Part shown: positions 38,875-48,456 of the stretch, piece by piece
Numbering within the stretch: the first letter of the stretch is position 1
Layout: the number at the start of each line of letters is the position of its first letter
NCBI GenBank assembly: GCA_903827375.1
Contig: CAIKHZ010000105.1
Location: forward strand, 1-64,000
Direction: 5' to 3'
DNA from: Akkermansiaceae bacterium
GTDB lineage: Bacteria > Verrucomicrobiota > Verrucomicrobiia > Verrucomicrobiales > Akkermansiaceae
DNA: 64,000 nucleotides
Notes under the pieces: generated by a model
The model's database searches: none
Told to the model about the DNA's origin: nothing
Seen by the model: the letters and a program-made list of their open reading frames with translations, nothing else
Program-made: the position numbers and the translations under genes

Positions 38875-40281
38875 ATGTCCTCCCCACTTACCTGTCTCTT
38901 CTCGCTCACTCTCGTCCTGACGAGCGTTTGCCAAGCCCGCATCTATCACATTGATGCCGCCGCAAGCGACGACTTGCGAGATGGATTGTCCCCCGCCACC
39001 GCATGGAAGTCCCTGAACAAGTTCAACGCCACCGTGTTTCAAGCAGGCGACCAGATCCTGTTCAAGTCCGGCCAACATTGGCTTGGCCAACTTCGGCCTC
39101 AAGGATCCGGTAAATCCGCGGCCAATGCGGCCAACGCGATCCTTCCCATCACCATCGGCCGCTATGGCGAGGGCAGCCTGCCAGAAATCCGTGGCGCCGG
39201 CCTCTCTCTGGACACCGTCCTGATCGAGGACATCGAATATTGGACCATCAAAGATCTAGCCGTCACTAACAAGGGGGCTGCCACCGCTCCAGGCCGCAGC
39301 GGTGTGCACATCCACGCCCAGGCACTCAAGCTGATGCGCGGCATCACCCTGCGCGGACTCCATGTCTATGACGTCAATGGCGACCTGCGAAAAAGCCACG
39401 AGGGACAAGGCATCCTGTTCGAGGCCAGCGCCAAGAACCATGCCGCGTTCGACGGGATTTTGATAGAGAACTGCCGCCTTGAGCGCACCGACCGCAACGG
39501 TATTTGCCAGCGCGGCCTCGGCGACACCCGCAGCAAAAACGTGATCATCCGATCTAACATTCTTAATGACATCGGCGGAGACGCCATCAAACTGTGGGGA
39601 ACCAACGGGGGCATCATTGAGAAAAATATTGTCCGCAACGCTCGGGCCCGCTGCAGTGATAATGCGGCGGCGATTTGGCCGTTTGCCTGCGACGACACCC
39701 TCATTCAATACAACGAGGTAAGTGGCACCAAAGGCACCAAGGACGGCCAAGCGTTTGATTCGGACTACCAGTGCAAGCGAACGATCATTCAATACAATTA
39801 TAGTTATCAGAACGAAGGTGGCTTCATTCTTATTTGTTCGCCCGGCAATTCCTATAATCTGGATACCATCGTCCGCTACAACGTCAGCGTCCATGACGGC
39901 GTCAACAGTGGCAGAATCATCCAAATCGGCGGCAACCCGGCTAACACCCGCTTCCACAACAACACCATCGTCATCGGACCCCAACAAAACCTCCCCATGA
40001 TTTCATTCAACGAATGGGATGGCGGCAAAGCAAACAACACCAGCTTTTCTAGCAACTCGATGATTGTCGCGGACGGTGGCACGGCAACCTACAATCTGGC
40101 TCTCGGCACCAACACCCGTTTCACTGACAACTTGTTCGTCGGGCGTCACGAGGGCCTGCCGGACGGGGCCAAGGCGGCGCTTCCCGTCCCGGCCGGCGGT
40201 GGCGAGCCGGTGCCAGAGGCGAGTGCAGCCACTGACTCTAACGATCATTCCAAGCCACTCTCCCCCCGTCCCAATCCATGA
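38875..40281 (+). CDS. Secreted right-handed beta-helix protein, pectate-lyase-like
   Basis: The 468-aa product starts MSSPLTCLFSLTLVLTSVCQA, a signal peptide. It continues YHIDAAASDDLRDGLSPATAWKSLNKFNA, the usual opening of parallel beta-helix proteins of the DUF1565/pectate lyase type. Beta-helix rungs are visible: NVIIRSNILNDIGGDAIKLWGTNGGIIEKNIVRNA, NTRFHNNTIVI. No lyase catalytic set can be named. An in-frame ATG at 38824 touches the regulator's stop and would add 17 residues without a signal, so I prefer 38875. The stop overlaps the MoxR start by ATGA (40278-40281), so the gene is translationally coupled to the MoxR cluster. Possible roles are polysaccharide binding or cleavage. Confidence 0.82.
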   Translation: MSSPLTCLFSLTLVLTSVCQARIYHIDAAASDDLRDGLSPATAWKSLNKFNATVFQAGDQILFKSGQHWLGQLRPQGSGKSAANAANAILPITIGRYGEGSLPEIRGAGLSLDTVLIEDIEYWTIKDLAVTNKGAATAPGRSGVHIHAQALKLMRGITLRGLHVYDVNGDLRKSHEGQGILFEASAKNHAAFDGILIENCRLERTDRNGICQRGLGDTRSKNVIIRSNILNDIGGDAIKLWGTNGGIIEKNIVRNARARCSDNAAAIWPFACDDTLIQYNEVSGTKGTKDGQAFDSDYQCKRTIIQYNYSYQNEGGFILICSPGNSYNLDTIVRYNVSVHDGVNSGRIIQIGGNPANTRFHNNTIVIGPQQNLPMISFNEWDGGKANNTSFSSNSMIVADGGTATYNLALGTNTRFTDNLFVGRHEGLPDGAKAALPVPAGGGEPVPEASAATDSNDHSKPLSPRPNP

Positions 40282-41333
40282 TCCATTCCATCACAGCCAC
40301 GCCGCCTCAATCTGCTGGTGCTACGGGCGGGCCGTCGCACGTCATCGAGCCCACCGTTGTGGAGGATTGCCTCAGAATTTACCGCTGCGTCCAACACGAG
40401 TTGGCCAAGGTGATTGTCGGCCAGGATGAGGTGATCGAACAGATCCTAATTTCCATACTAACCAAGAGCCATGCGTTGTTAGTAGGGGTTCCCGGGTTGG
40501 CCAAGACCCTGATTATTTCGACGTTGGCGGACACGCTCCACCTGTCGTTTCGCCGGATTCAGTTCACCCCGGACCTGATGCCTAGCGACATCACCGGCAC
40601 CGAGGTCATTCATCAGGACCCTGTCAGCGGAGCTAAGGAATTCAAATTTCACCCGGGCCCGTTGTTTGCCAATATTGTTCTGGCAGATGAAATCAACCGC
40701 ACCCCGCCCAAAACCCAGGCTGCGATGCTGGAAGCGATGCAGGAGCGGCGGGTCACGGTGGGCGGTGTCACAAGACCCCTGCCTCTGCCATTTTTTGTTT
40801 TAGCAACTCAAAACCCGCTTGAACAGGAAGGCACCTATCCGCTCCCCGAGGCCCAACTGGATCGTTTCATGTTCCTGATCCATGTCGGCTATCCGTCACC
40901 GGAGGAGGAGATACAGATCATGAAACGCGGCACCGGGCAGCCGTGCGGACAACCTCAGGCAGTGCTTGATGGCGAAATGATCCTCAAAATGCAGGAAACC
41001 GTCAAAGCCCTGCCCGTGGCTGATCACGTCTATCAATACGCCCTCGCCATCGTCCGGGCCACCCGTGCCAAGGAAATCGGTGCCATGGATTATTGCGCCC
41101 GCTACCTCAGCTTTGGTGCCGGCCCGCGTGCCAGCCTCAATCTAATCATGGCGGCCAAAGCCCACGCCATGATCCACGGTCAGGTATATGTTGGATGCGC
41201 GAATGTGGCCGCAGTTGCACCAGCCATCATGCGCCATCGCATTGCGGTAAACTTCAGCGCGCAGAGCGAGGGGATCACCCCCGACGATGTGATCGCCAAA
41301 GTGCTGACCACGGTTCCCCAACATGAACACTGA
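40278..41333 (+). CDS. MoxR-family AAA+ ATPase (cluster 1)
   Basis: MoxR ATPases act as chaperones that mature or insert metals and partners into VWA proteins. This 351-aa protein shows the Walker A variant GVPGLAKT (residues 70-77), [20 protein letters not shown] (Walker B and following helix), [26 protein letters not shown] (sensor 1 region) and the C-terminal lid with GAGPRASLNLIMAAKAHA. Length is typical. It overlaps the beta-helix gene by 4 bp and the DUF58 gene by 11 bp. MoxR-DUF58-VWA order is the classic Bat-like arrangement. It is a paralogue of the FHA-linked MoxR at 59152. Confidence 0.94.
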   Translation: MIHSITATPPQSAGATGGPSHVIEPTVVEDCLRIYRCVQHELAKVIVGQDEVIEQILISILTKSHALLVGVPGLAKTLIISTLADTLHLSFRRIQFTPDLMPSDITGTEVIHQDPVSGAKEFKFHPGPLFANIVLADEINRTPPKTQAAMLEAMQERRVTVGGVTRPLPLPFFVLATQNPLEQEGTYPLPEAQLDRFMFLIHVGYPSPEEEIQIMKRGTGQPCGQPQAVLDGEMILKMQETVKALPVADHVYQYALAIVRATRAKEIGAMDYCARYLSFGAGPRASLNLIMAAKAHAMIHGQVYVGCANVAAVAPAIMRHRIAVNFSAQSEGITPDDVIAKVLTTVPQHEH

Positions 41334-42213
41334 CCTGCTGGATCCGGACGCCGTTTCCAAGGGCGACGCACTCGGGCTGTTGGCCCGAAAAATCGTCGAA
41401 GGTTACAGGGTCGGTGAGCATCGATCGCCTTTCCACGGCTTCGCCATCGAGTTCGCTCAACACCGCGAATACACACCCGGCGACGATACCCGCCATCTCG
41501 ATTGGAAGGTTTTCGGGCGCTCCGAGCGCTACTACATCCGCCAGTACGAACAGGACACAAACTTTGTGGCGCATCTGGTCGTGGATGGCAGCGCCTCCAT
41601 GAACTACGGCTCCGGAAAAATCACCAAGCTTCACTACGCGAAGGTTCTGGCGGCTTGTCTCGCCCATGTCATCCTCACCCAGCGCGACGCGGTGGCTCTG
41701 GCTCTAGTGGGCGAGCAAATCCTGGATTATCTTCCGCGAACCGACAATCTCCAGCGCATCCAACACATCATGGAACGCCTCGCCGCATTCCGTGGCAACG
41801 GCGCCACTCATCTGGGCAACTCCCTCCAACAGGTCGCCAGAGAAGCCCGCCGCCGCGGCATCGTCATGATCATCAGTGATCTCTTCGACGACGAAAACGG
41901 CCTGGCCAGCGGCCTGGAACGCTTCGCATACAGCGGCAACGAAGTCATCGTATTCCAAACACTCGACCCCTACGAACTCACGTTTCCCTTCGACGGCACT
42001 TGGGAATTTCACAATTTGGAAGGCGCGGACCGCCTGCGATTGGCTCCCGACGATTATCGAAAAGCCTACCTCAAAAACTTCGGCGACTTTCAATTGCGGA
42101 TCCGCCGGATGTGCAAAAAATTCCAAGCCCACTACGTGTTGGCAGACACCAGCAAGAGCCTCGCAGAAACCCTCAGCGCTTATCTGGCGTTCCGACATCG
42201 GGCCCGAAAATAA
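41323..42213 (+). CDS. DUF58 protein (cluster 1)
   Basis: This 296-aa protein is of the DUF58 type, which almost always follows moxR and is thought to work with it. The hallmarks are SPFHGFAIEFAQHREYTPGDDTRHLDWKVFGR, then YYIRQYEQDTNFVAHLVVDGSASMNYGS. The DGSASM stretch is a VWA-like metal site. LGNSLQQVAREARRRGIVMIISDLFDDENG follows. No membrane segment is visible, so it is cytoplasmic or membrane-associated. The ATG at 41323 overlaps the moxR stop by 11 bp and the next gene begins 3 bp after its stop, so the four genes are tightly coupled. Cluster 2 has no DUF58 gene in this window. Confidence 0.93.
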   Translation: MNTDLLDPDAVSKGDALGLLARKIVEGYRVGEHRSPFHGFAIEFAQHREYTPGDDTRHLDWKVFGRSERYYIRQYEQDTNFVAHLVVDGSASMNYGSGKITKLHYAKVLAACLAHVILTQRDAVALALVGEQILDYLPRTDNLQRIQHIMERLAAFRGNGATHLGNSLQQVAREARRRGIVMIISDLFDDENGLASGLERFAYSGNEVIVFQTLDPYELTFPFDGTWEFHNLEGADRLRLAPDDYRKAYLKNFGDFQLRIRRMCKKFQAHYVLADTSKSLAETLSAYLAFRHRARK

Positions 42214-42216
42214 CCC

Positions 42217-44325
42217 ATGAGCTTCCTCTCTCCCATGGTCCTCGCTGGCTTGGCGGCTCTCGGCATCCCCGTCGCCATTCATTTGCTTAACAAGTTCCGC
42301 GTTAGGAAAACGGACTGGGGCGCGATGCGGTTCTTGCACGAAGTGGTCCAGACAAACCAGCGGCGGGTCCAGCTCGACGACCTGCTCCTGCTGATCCTCC
42401 GTTGCCTGCTAGTAGCGGTGGCGGTTTGTGCTTTCGCCCGGCCGGTTCTCAAAGGGCCCGGCGGCAGCGGCAGCACCAGTGGCCCCATCGCGGCTGCCAT
42501 TCTGCTAGATAACTCCGCCAGCATGGGCCAAACCGGCGGAGCTCTGAACCGCTTTGAGATGGCGAAAGCCGCGATCCGCGATTGGCTGGCGGGCGTCGAT
42601 GCCCAGTCCCAAGTTGCGCTCTATCTCGTTTCCAACCGCCCCACCCCGTTGGTCGGCAAGCCTTCTGGCGACTTCGGACTGTTGCGCAAAGCCCTGGATG
42701 ACGCGGCGCTGAGCGATGACGGCAGTGATCTGATCCAAGGCGTTCAGTTAGCAGCCCAATCCCTGAAATCCATCACCGGACGGCCAAAGGAAATCAGGAT
42801 TTACACCGACGGCCAAGCCGCCACGCTGCTTCACCACGATGCGCTCAAGAAGCTCGCGCTGGACTACCCGGACGTTGTTATCAGGCCGATTCTCATTGGC
42901 GGCAAAGGCGAGGACAATCTCGGAATTGTCACCTTTCGCGCTGAGGATGGCATCGCCTCGGTCGGCCAACCCTGCCGCTTCCGCATCGAAGTCATCAACT
43001 CAGGGGCCTCCACTGCCACCGAATTGAAAATCAACCTGATGCTTGATGGCACGACCCCGGCCGGCACAGCCACAATCCCGCTGATAGGCTCTGGAGAGAC
43101 CCAAGGCGTCACGATCCCGGTGAGTTTTACCACGCCCGGGCCGCACTGCATCACTGCAAGCATTCCGCTGGATGGTTTCGCGGCGGACAACCAGAGAACT
43201 GCCGCCGTGGAGGTGATTCGCCGCATGGACGTGGTGATAGCCCAGAACGAAACAGGCGAACAAAGTGGTTTTTTCATCAGTCGCGCTCTGGTCCCCCTCG
43301 CCCCCGAGCAAGCATCTCGATATTATCTCGCGCCACAATTCATGCTGCCCGCCGAGCTTCCCGCCGCTCTTTCCATCCCCCCGGAAAACCGCCCAGCCGT
43401 GGTCTTCCTTTGCGATCCCGGCCCACTCCTGCCAAACGTCACCTCCGCCCTCAATGCCTACGTCAACGATGGCGGCAACCTCGTGATATTCCCAGGCAGT
43501 CACAGCGACGTCAGCACCTGGAGTGACGACCCCGCTTTCACCCAACTGCTGCCAGCGACGCTCGGCCCGATCATCGAAACCACCGCCAACCAACCTCTAA
43601 CCTGGCAGTCGCGCGGATTTTCCCATCCCATCACTGCATTCTGGAATGATGCCGCCAATGGCAACCTCGCCACTGTGACGTTCAACCGATATTTTCCGCT
43701 AACGCTCAAGCCGGGTGCTTCAGCCAATGTCATTGTGGCTCTATCCGGTGGCCAGCCGGCCGTCGTGGCATCATCATATTCAAAAGGAACCGTGCTGCTC
43801 TTTAACGCCAGTTGCTCACCCGAGTGGACGAACTTCCCGCTGCACCCGGCGTTTGTCCCGTTCGTCCAGCGCTTGATGGGATTCCTCAACCGCAACAGCG
43901 CGTCACGCCTCATCCTCGCCCCTGGCGAAACATTCCGCTTGCCAGTGGCAGCCGCGCTTCGAGGCAAGGATTTCTCAGTCAAACGGCCGGGCAACGATGC
44001 CGCACGCAGCGCCGGCCAGGTAACCGGTGACGATGCTGGCGCATATATCCGCTATACCGCCACCGAACGGGCCGGAGCCTATCACATCACAGTCGATGCC
44101 GAGCCCATCACCTCATTCGCGGTCCAGATAGATGCATCCGAGAGCGATCTGAGGACGGCCAACACATCTCTCTTTGATGACCTCGCCAATGTGCCTCATG
44201 CCGCATCCCAGGGGCCTGCCATGCTCGTGATTCTCAAGGAATATTGGACGTCACTGCTGGGGTGTCTGCTTATCATCTTCATCGTCGAGGCAGCACTCGC
44301 CCACCGCATCAGCTTTGCCCGCTAG
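42217..44325 (+). CDS. BatA-like membrane protein with VWA domain
   Basis: The 702-aa product begins MSFLSPMVLAGLAALGIPVA followed by IHLLNKFRVRKTDWGAMRFL, the BatA/aerotolerance N-terminal domain (PF07584) with two membrane helices. A VWA-like domain follows from about residue 90 (AAAILLDNSASMGQTGG, a MIDAS-type DxSxS). Beta-sandwich and class-I-amidotransferase-like segments occupy the middle (PPENRPAVVFLCDPGPLLPN, VNDGGNLVIFPGSHSD). A C-terminal helix (LLGCLLIIFIVEAALAH) anchors it. Most of the protein should face the periplasm. In other bacteria such proteins act with MoxR in envelope stress tolerance. It sits 3 bp after DUF58 and 1 bp before the next gene. Confidence 0.88.
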   Translation: MSFLSPMVLAGLAALGIPVAIHLLNKFRVRKTDWGAMRFLHEVVQTNQRRVQLDDLLLLILRCLLVAVAVCAFARPVLKGPGGSGSTSGPIAAAILLDNSASMGQTGGALNRFEMAKAAIRDWLAGVDAQSQVALYLVSNRPTPLVGKPSGDFGLLRKALDDAALSDDGSDLIQGVQLAAQSLKSITGRPKEIRIYTDGQAATLLHHDALKKLALDYPDVVIRPILIGGKGEDNLGIVTFRAEDGIASVGQPCRFRIEVINSGASTATELKINLMLDGTTPAGTATIPLIGSGETQGVTIPVSFTTPGPHCITASIPLDGFAADNQRTAAVEVIRRMDVVIAQNETGEQSGFFISRALVPLAPEQASRYYLAPQFMLPAELPAALSIPPENRPAVVFLCDPGPLLPNVTSALNAYVNDGGNLVIFPGSHSDVSTWSDDPAFTQLLPATLGPIIETTANQPLTWQSRGFSHPITAFWNDAANGNLATVTFNRYFPLTLKPGASANVIVALSGGQPAVVASSYSKGTVLLFNASCSPEWTNFPLHPAFVPFVQRLMGFLNRNSASRLILAPGETFRLPVAAALRGKDFSVKRPGNDAARSAGQVTGDDAGAYIRYTATERAGAYHITVDAEPITSFAVQIDASESDLRTANTSLFDDLANVPHAASQGPAMLVILKEYWTSLLGCLLIIFIVEAALAHRISFAR

Positions 44326-44326
44326 C

Positions 44327-46747
44327 ATGAATCCACTTGCCACATATCTAGCAACCTTGTCCAATCCGCAGCGGACTTGGACGTTCAGCCACGAGGGACT
44401 CGCACCGTCGTGGGCGTTGCTGCTGTTCGTGGTGCTAGCTGTGGCCAGCGCGATGGGGTACCTTCGTTGCGCCCCGAATGTCACCACCTCGAAACGCTCT
44501 TTAATGACGGCATTGCGAATCAGTTCGGCTGCTATTCTATCCGGATTGCTAACCAAACCTGTCATTCAATTCACCGATTTTCAACCAGTGAAGCAACCGA
44601 TTGCAGTCATGGTGGATGCGTCCAGCAGCATGGCCTTGGTAGATCGTCGGGAATCCCCCATCGACATCCATCGAGCCGCCATCGCCTCCGGCTTGGTGAG
44701 CCCCGAGAGCGATCCAGCCAATCCCATTCCCTCGGAACTTTTCGATCAACTGCACGACCTATCGAGACAGGACATGGTGCGCCGGATTCGCAGCAACCCC
44801 AAATTCAACCTCTGGTCACGCCTCGCCATGTTGGCGGATTTACAGGTCTATCAATTCGGCGCGAGCGCCCAACAGGTGGGAACCGCCATTACCAAAGAGC
44901 CAAGCAACACCAGCGCGGCGCATGTTGATTTCCCTGACGTAAAATCCGATCAGCCATCCACGGCCATTGGCGAATCCCTGCGCCAGGTGCTGCAAGAACC
45001 CCGCAGCCAGCCACTAGGCGGCGTATTGCTCATCACCGACGGCGGCAACAACAGCGGCTCATCACCCATCGAAGCCGCCCAAATCGCCAAGGAACAGCAC
45101 GTCCCGCTCTTCATCTATGGCGTGGGGGTCACCTCCCCACCAGACATAGAGGTGAAGGAAGTAAGCGCGCAACGCCTCGCCTTCATCGATGAACGGTTAG
45201 AAGTCCGCGCTCATGTGGTATCGAGGAACATTGCAGACAAGCCAACCACTGTCACCCTCAAAGCCGACGGCCAAGTAGTGGACCATTTCGATGTATCCAT
45301 CGGCGGTTATCGCGAACAAGATATCACCCTCCATCTGCTGCCAAACAAGGCTGGCGAGGTGAAACTCGAAGTTTCTGTGCCAGTCCGCGACGAGGAAGCG
45401 GGCAAGGAAAATAACACCGCCTCAACCACTATTAGGATTACTGATAGTAAATTCAACGTGTTACTGATAGAGCGTGAGCCGCGCTGGGATTTCCGTTATC
45501 TGCTGGACTACTTGCAACGTGACCCGCGCCTCGCCGTGAAGTGCGTGATGATCGACGGCGAGCCCGGCCTGGATCGCTTGCCCAACTCACCATTTCTGGC
45601 AGGCATTCCTAACACCCGTGAGGCATTATTCAAATTTCAGGTGCTGATCCTTGGCGACGTGAACCCGTCAGACCTTGGTGCGGAGCGGATGCAGATGATC
45701 GCCGAGTGGGTGGAAGCTGGTGGTGGCATGATCTTCCTCGCGGGTGCCTCCTACAATCCCTCGGCCTATGCCGGAACCGCGCTGGAACCGCTTCTGCCAG
45801 TGGTGGCACCGAGCGCCGGCCCAGCCACCTGGAAATCCCCTCGCGAGGCGGAACCTTTTCCGCTGGAACTCACCCCACAAGGCCGCCGCTCCGCTTACCT
45901 CGAAATGGACAGCGATCCGAAAGCAAATAACAAGATCTGGGAGAACTTTCCGGGCGTCCATTGGGTGGCACCCGTGACACGGGCCAAACCGGGAGCTGAG
46001 GTCCTGCTGGTGGATCCCCGCCCGTCGAGCGCCGGCCGCTATGGCAACTTGCCGGTCTTCGCCATGCATGGGTATGGCTCCGGCAAGTGCGTCTATTTCG
46101 GAACCGATGAAACATACCGCTGGCGCAGCAAAACCGGTGAAAAATACTACTCGATCCTGTGGGGGCAAATCATGCAGACGCTGGCACTTCAATTGCTAGA
46201 TAATGCCTCGTCGATGACTCAGCTCAAGACGGACCGCAAGCAATACCTGGTGGGAGAGAAGGTTGTGATTGCCGGCAACGTGTTTTCCGCTGGCTACGCG
46301 CCGTTGATCGTCCCGGGAATTGAAGGTATGCTAACGATTTCAAAATCACCTGGGGACCCGGCACCCACTACCAAGCCATTGAATCTGCTGGCTGTTGAGA
46401 AAAATTTCTTTCGAGGAGGGTTCACGCCCACGGAAGCTGGCAGCTACACATTTCACACACTGCGTGATCCGGCCGGCTTGCTCAAGTTTGATGTAGTCGA
46501 TAACAACCTGGAACGAACGCAAACCGCGCTCGACGATCGATTGCTCCAAGGCATGGCCGCAGCGGCCGGTGGCCGCTTCCTGCGAGAGGAGGAATTGCAC
46601 CTCCTCCCGGACTGGATATCCGCGACAAGTACCCGGGTGGCCAGTTATCGAAATGTCGATCTTTATGCCTCCCCATGGATCCTCGCGGGGCTTCTGGCGA
46701 TCTTGTTTTCTGAATGGCTCATGAGGCGTCTCACCCGGCTGAAATGA
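44327..46747 (+). CDS. VWA/amidotransferase-like membrane protein
   Basis: This 806-aa protein has two N-terminal membrane helices (APSWALLLFVVLAVASAMGY, ALRISSAAILSGLL) and one at the C-terminus (SPWILAGLLAILFSEWLMRR). Between them lie a VWA domain starting at PIAVMVDASSSMALVDR (MIDAS DxSxS) and GGVLLITDGGNNSGSSP, Ig-like segments, and a region like class I glutamine amidotransferases without the catalytic triad (FNVLLIEREPRWDFRYLLDY, EWVEAGGGMIFLAGASYNPS). This order is known from the large second VWA protein of Bat-like operons. The start at 44327 was chosen because it follows the previous stop by one base. The next gene starts 1 bp after its stop. Confidence 0.86.
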   Translation: MNPLATYLATLSNPQRTWTFSHEGLAPSWALLLFVVLAVASAMGYLRCAPNVTTSKRSLMTALRISSAAILSGLLTKPVIQFTDFQPVKQPIAVMVDASSSMALVDRRESPIDIHRAAIASGLVSPESDPANPIPSELFDQLHDLSRQDMVRRIRSNPKFNLWSRLAMLADLQVYQFGASAQQVGTAITKEPSNTSAAHVDFPDVKSDQPSTAIGESLRQVLQEPRSQPLGGVLLITDGGNNSGSSPIEAAQIAKEQHVPLFIYGVGVTSPPDIEVKEVSAQRLAFIDERLEVRAHVVSRNIADKPTTVTLKADGQVVDHFDVSIGGYREQDITLHLLPNKAGEVKLEVSVPVRDEEAGKENNTASTTIRITDSKFNVLLIEREPRWDFRYLLDYLQRDPRLAVKCVMIDGEPGLDRLPNSPFLAGIPNTREALFKFQVLILGDVNPSDLGAERMQMIAEWVEAGGGMIFLAGASYNPSAYAGTALEPLLPVVAPSAGPATWKSPREAEPFPLELTPQGRRSAYLEMDSDPKANNKIWENFPGVHWVAPVTRAKPGAEVLLVDPRPSSAGRYGNLPVFAMHGYGSGKCVYFGTDETYRWRSKTGEKYYSILWGQIMQTLALQLLDNASSMTQLKTDRKQYLVGEKVVIAGNVFSAGYAPLIVPGIEGMLTISKSPGDPAPTTKPLNLLAVEKNFFRGGFTPTEAGSYTFHTLRDPAGLLKFDVVDNNLERTQTALDDRLLQGMAAAAGGRFLREEELHLLPDWISATSTRVASYRNVDLYASPWILAGLLAILFSEWLMRRLTRLK

Positions 46748-46748
46748 T

Positions 46749-48434
46749 ATGCAAAGCCACCCCTCCAATTCGCCGCAGCTGCCCGCTGCGCTGGCCCGAA
46801 TCCTCGATCATATCCGCAAGCGCCATCTCGCCATCTCGCTGGCCGAGTTTCCTCTTTTCCTCTCCGCCGCAATCGCCACCGCCTGGTCGTTGCAAGGAAT
46901 CGCAGACCGCATTTTCGACCTGCCATGGCCAACACGCTGCGGCTTGCTCGCACTCGACGGGCTCGGCGTGCTGTGGCTGGTCGGCCGGTGCATCGTGCGG
47001 CCATGGCGGCAACGGCTGGACCGGAGAGCTGCCGCCCTGCTTGTTGAGCGAGGCATCCCGGAGTTCCGTTCGTCATTGATCTCGGCAGTCGAACTATCTG
47101 ATCCTCAGGCCGATCTGCTGCCCCAGTCGCTCCCACTTGTGGAACGCCTGTTGGAAAATGCGACGGCGCAGGCTCTCACTTCCGATGTGGTTTCGCGGGT
47201 GCTGCCGCCAGACCGGCTCAAGTCGTTAGCCTGCCGAATGGGATGGCCGGTGGTCACTGCGTTGGTCTTGTTCTTCGCCTGCCTGCCAATTTCTGGTCTT
47301 GTGTGCCGTCGCATTCTGTTATCGCGTGAAGTCTTTCCCGCCCGAACCGTCGTAGGCTCCGTAACGGCAGATATCTGCGTGGATGCAGGTGGTGAAGCCA
47401 CGCTAACCGCTCGCGCTAAAGGCGTGATTCCTCACATCGGCAAACTGGTGATCGTGCGGTCCGGCAGCGCGCCGGAGATCATTCCCCTCAACGCGGCGAC
47501 TCCCCTCAGCGACGAATTCACCCAAGTCGTACGCAATATCCGCCAGCCGTTCATATATCATTTTGAACTCAACGACGGCGTTGGAACCAGCCACTTATTG
47601 TCAGTCCACTATCCGCCGGTGCTCAAGGACATCCATTTCACCCAAATCTATCCAACCTACACCGGCCTGCCGGAAACCGTCATGTCGCCTACCTCCATGA
47701 AGTTGCTCGAAGGCTCCATCTTGCGGATAGACGTCACCGCCTCCAAGCAACTGCATGCCGCCATGGTTAGGATCAACGGGGCTGACACTCCGGTCATCGC
47801 CAAATTCACCAATCCGGAGAGAACCGCCTTCAGCGCCGAGTTGCCGATTCCCGCTGCCAACTGGAAATCTATTTCGGTCCATCTCGAAGGCATCGAGCAC
47901 GATCTATCAACCGATGACCCCGAATATCCCATCCAGATCGAGCGCGACAAACCACCCTCTGTGAACCTCAGCGAACCCAAAACAGACTCGATCAGCGTCG
48001 TCACGAACTCCACCGTGCCCGTGTCCTTCGATGTGGCCGATGACTTCGGATTCTCCTCAGTGAACTTGTCCTATCAAGTATTTCGGCCGCTGCCAGATGG
48101 CTCAATCGAACAAGCAGAATCGAGCACCATCCCTTTCAAAACACCTGATAGAGCACATTCCTGGAAACATGCCTTCAAATGGAATCTGGCACGCCTCCTT
48201 CCCGCCGTGCCCATCGGAGGCAGCATCGTCTTCTGGGTCAACGTCGCCGATAACAATGGCAGCAAAGCAGGCCCCACCACCGTCCGCAGCCAGGAAAAAA
48301 CCATCCGCATCGTCTCCGAGGAACAAAAACGCATCGAACTGCTCGAATCCATGACCGAAAAAGCCGCCCAAATCGAACGACTTTACGAGCAACAACGATC
48401 TATCAACAGCCAAACCCAATCCGTGATCAAATAG
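46749..48434 (+). CDS. Membrane protein, DUF4175-like N-terminal half
   Basis: This 561-aa protein has membrane helices near residues 30-55, 65-85 and 155-175, then Ig-like domains (IHFTQIYPTYTGLPETVMSP; VPVSFDVADDFGFSSVNLSY) and a short coiled coil that ends abruptly (RIELLESMTEKAAQIERLYE). The same plan, helices then P-[TA]-Y-T-x-L-P then a DD-[FY]-G segment, appears in the first half of the 1200-aa protein at 52729. There the chain continues into a long coiled coil. Here the coiled coil is a separate gene starting 23 bp downstream. I infer that the pair 46749/48457 is the split counterpart of that protein. Function is unknown, probably envelope-linked with MoxR and VWA proteins. Confidence 0.78.
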   Translation: MQSHPSNSPQLPAALARILDHIRKRHLAISLAEFPLFLSAAIATAWSLQGIADRIFDLPWPTRCGLLALDGLGVLWLVGRCIVRPWRQRLDRRAAALLVERGIPEFRSSLISAVELSDPQADLLPQSLPLVERLLENATAQALTSDVVSRVLPPDRLKSLACRMGWPVVTALVLFFACLPISGLVCRRILLSREVFPARTVVGSVTADICVDAGGEATLTARAKGVIPHIGKLVIVRSGSAPEIIPLNAATPLSDEFTQVVRNIRQPFIYHFELNDGVGTSHLLSVHYPPVLKDIHFTQIYPTYTGLPETVMSPTSMKLLEGSILRIDVTASKQLHAAMVRINGADTPVIAKFTNPERTAFSAELPIPAANWKSISVHLEGIEHDLSTDDPEYPIQIERDKPPSVNLSEPKTDSISVVTNSTVPVSFDVADDFGFSSVNLSYQVFRPLPDGSIEQAESSTIPFKTPDRAHSWKHAFKWNLARLLPAVPIGGSIVFWVNVADNNGSKAGPTTVRSQEKTIRIVSEEQKRIELLESMTEKAAQIERLYEQQRSINSQTQSVIK

Positions 48435-48456
48435 TGCGCCAACCCGTTGCCTCAAC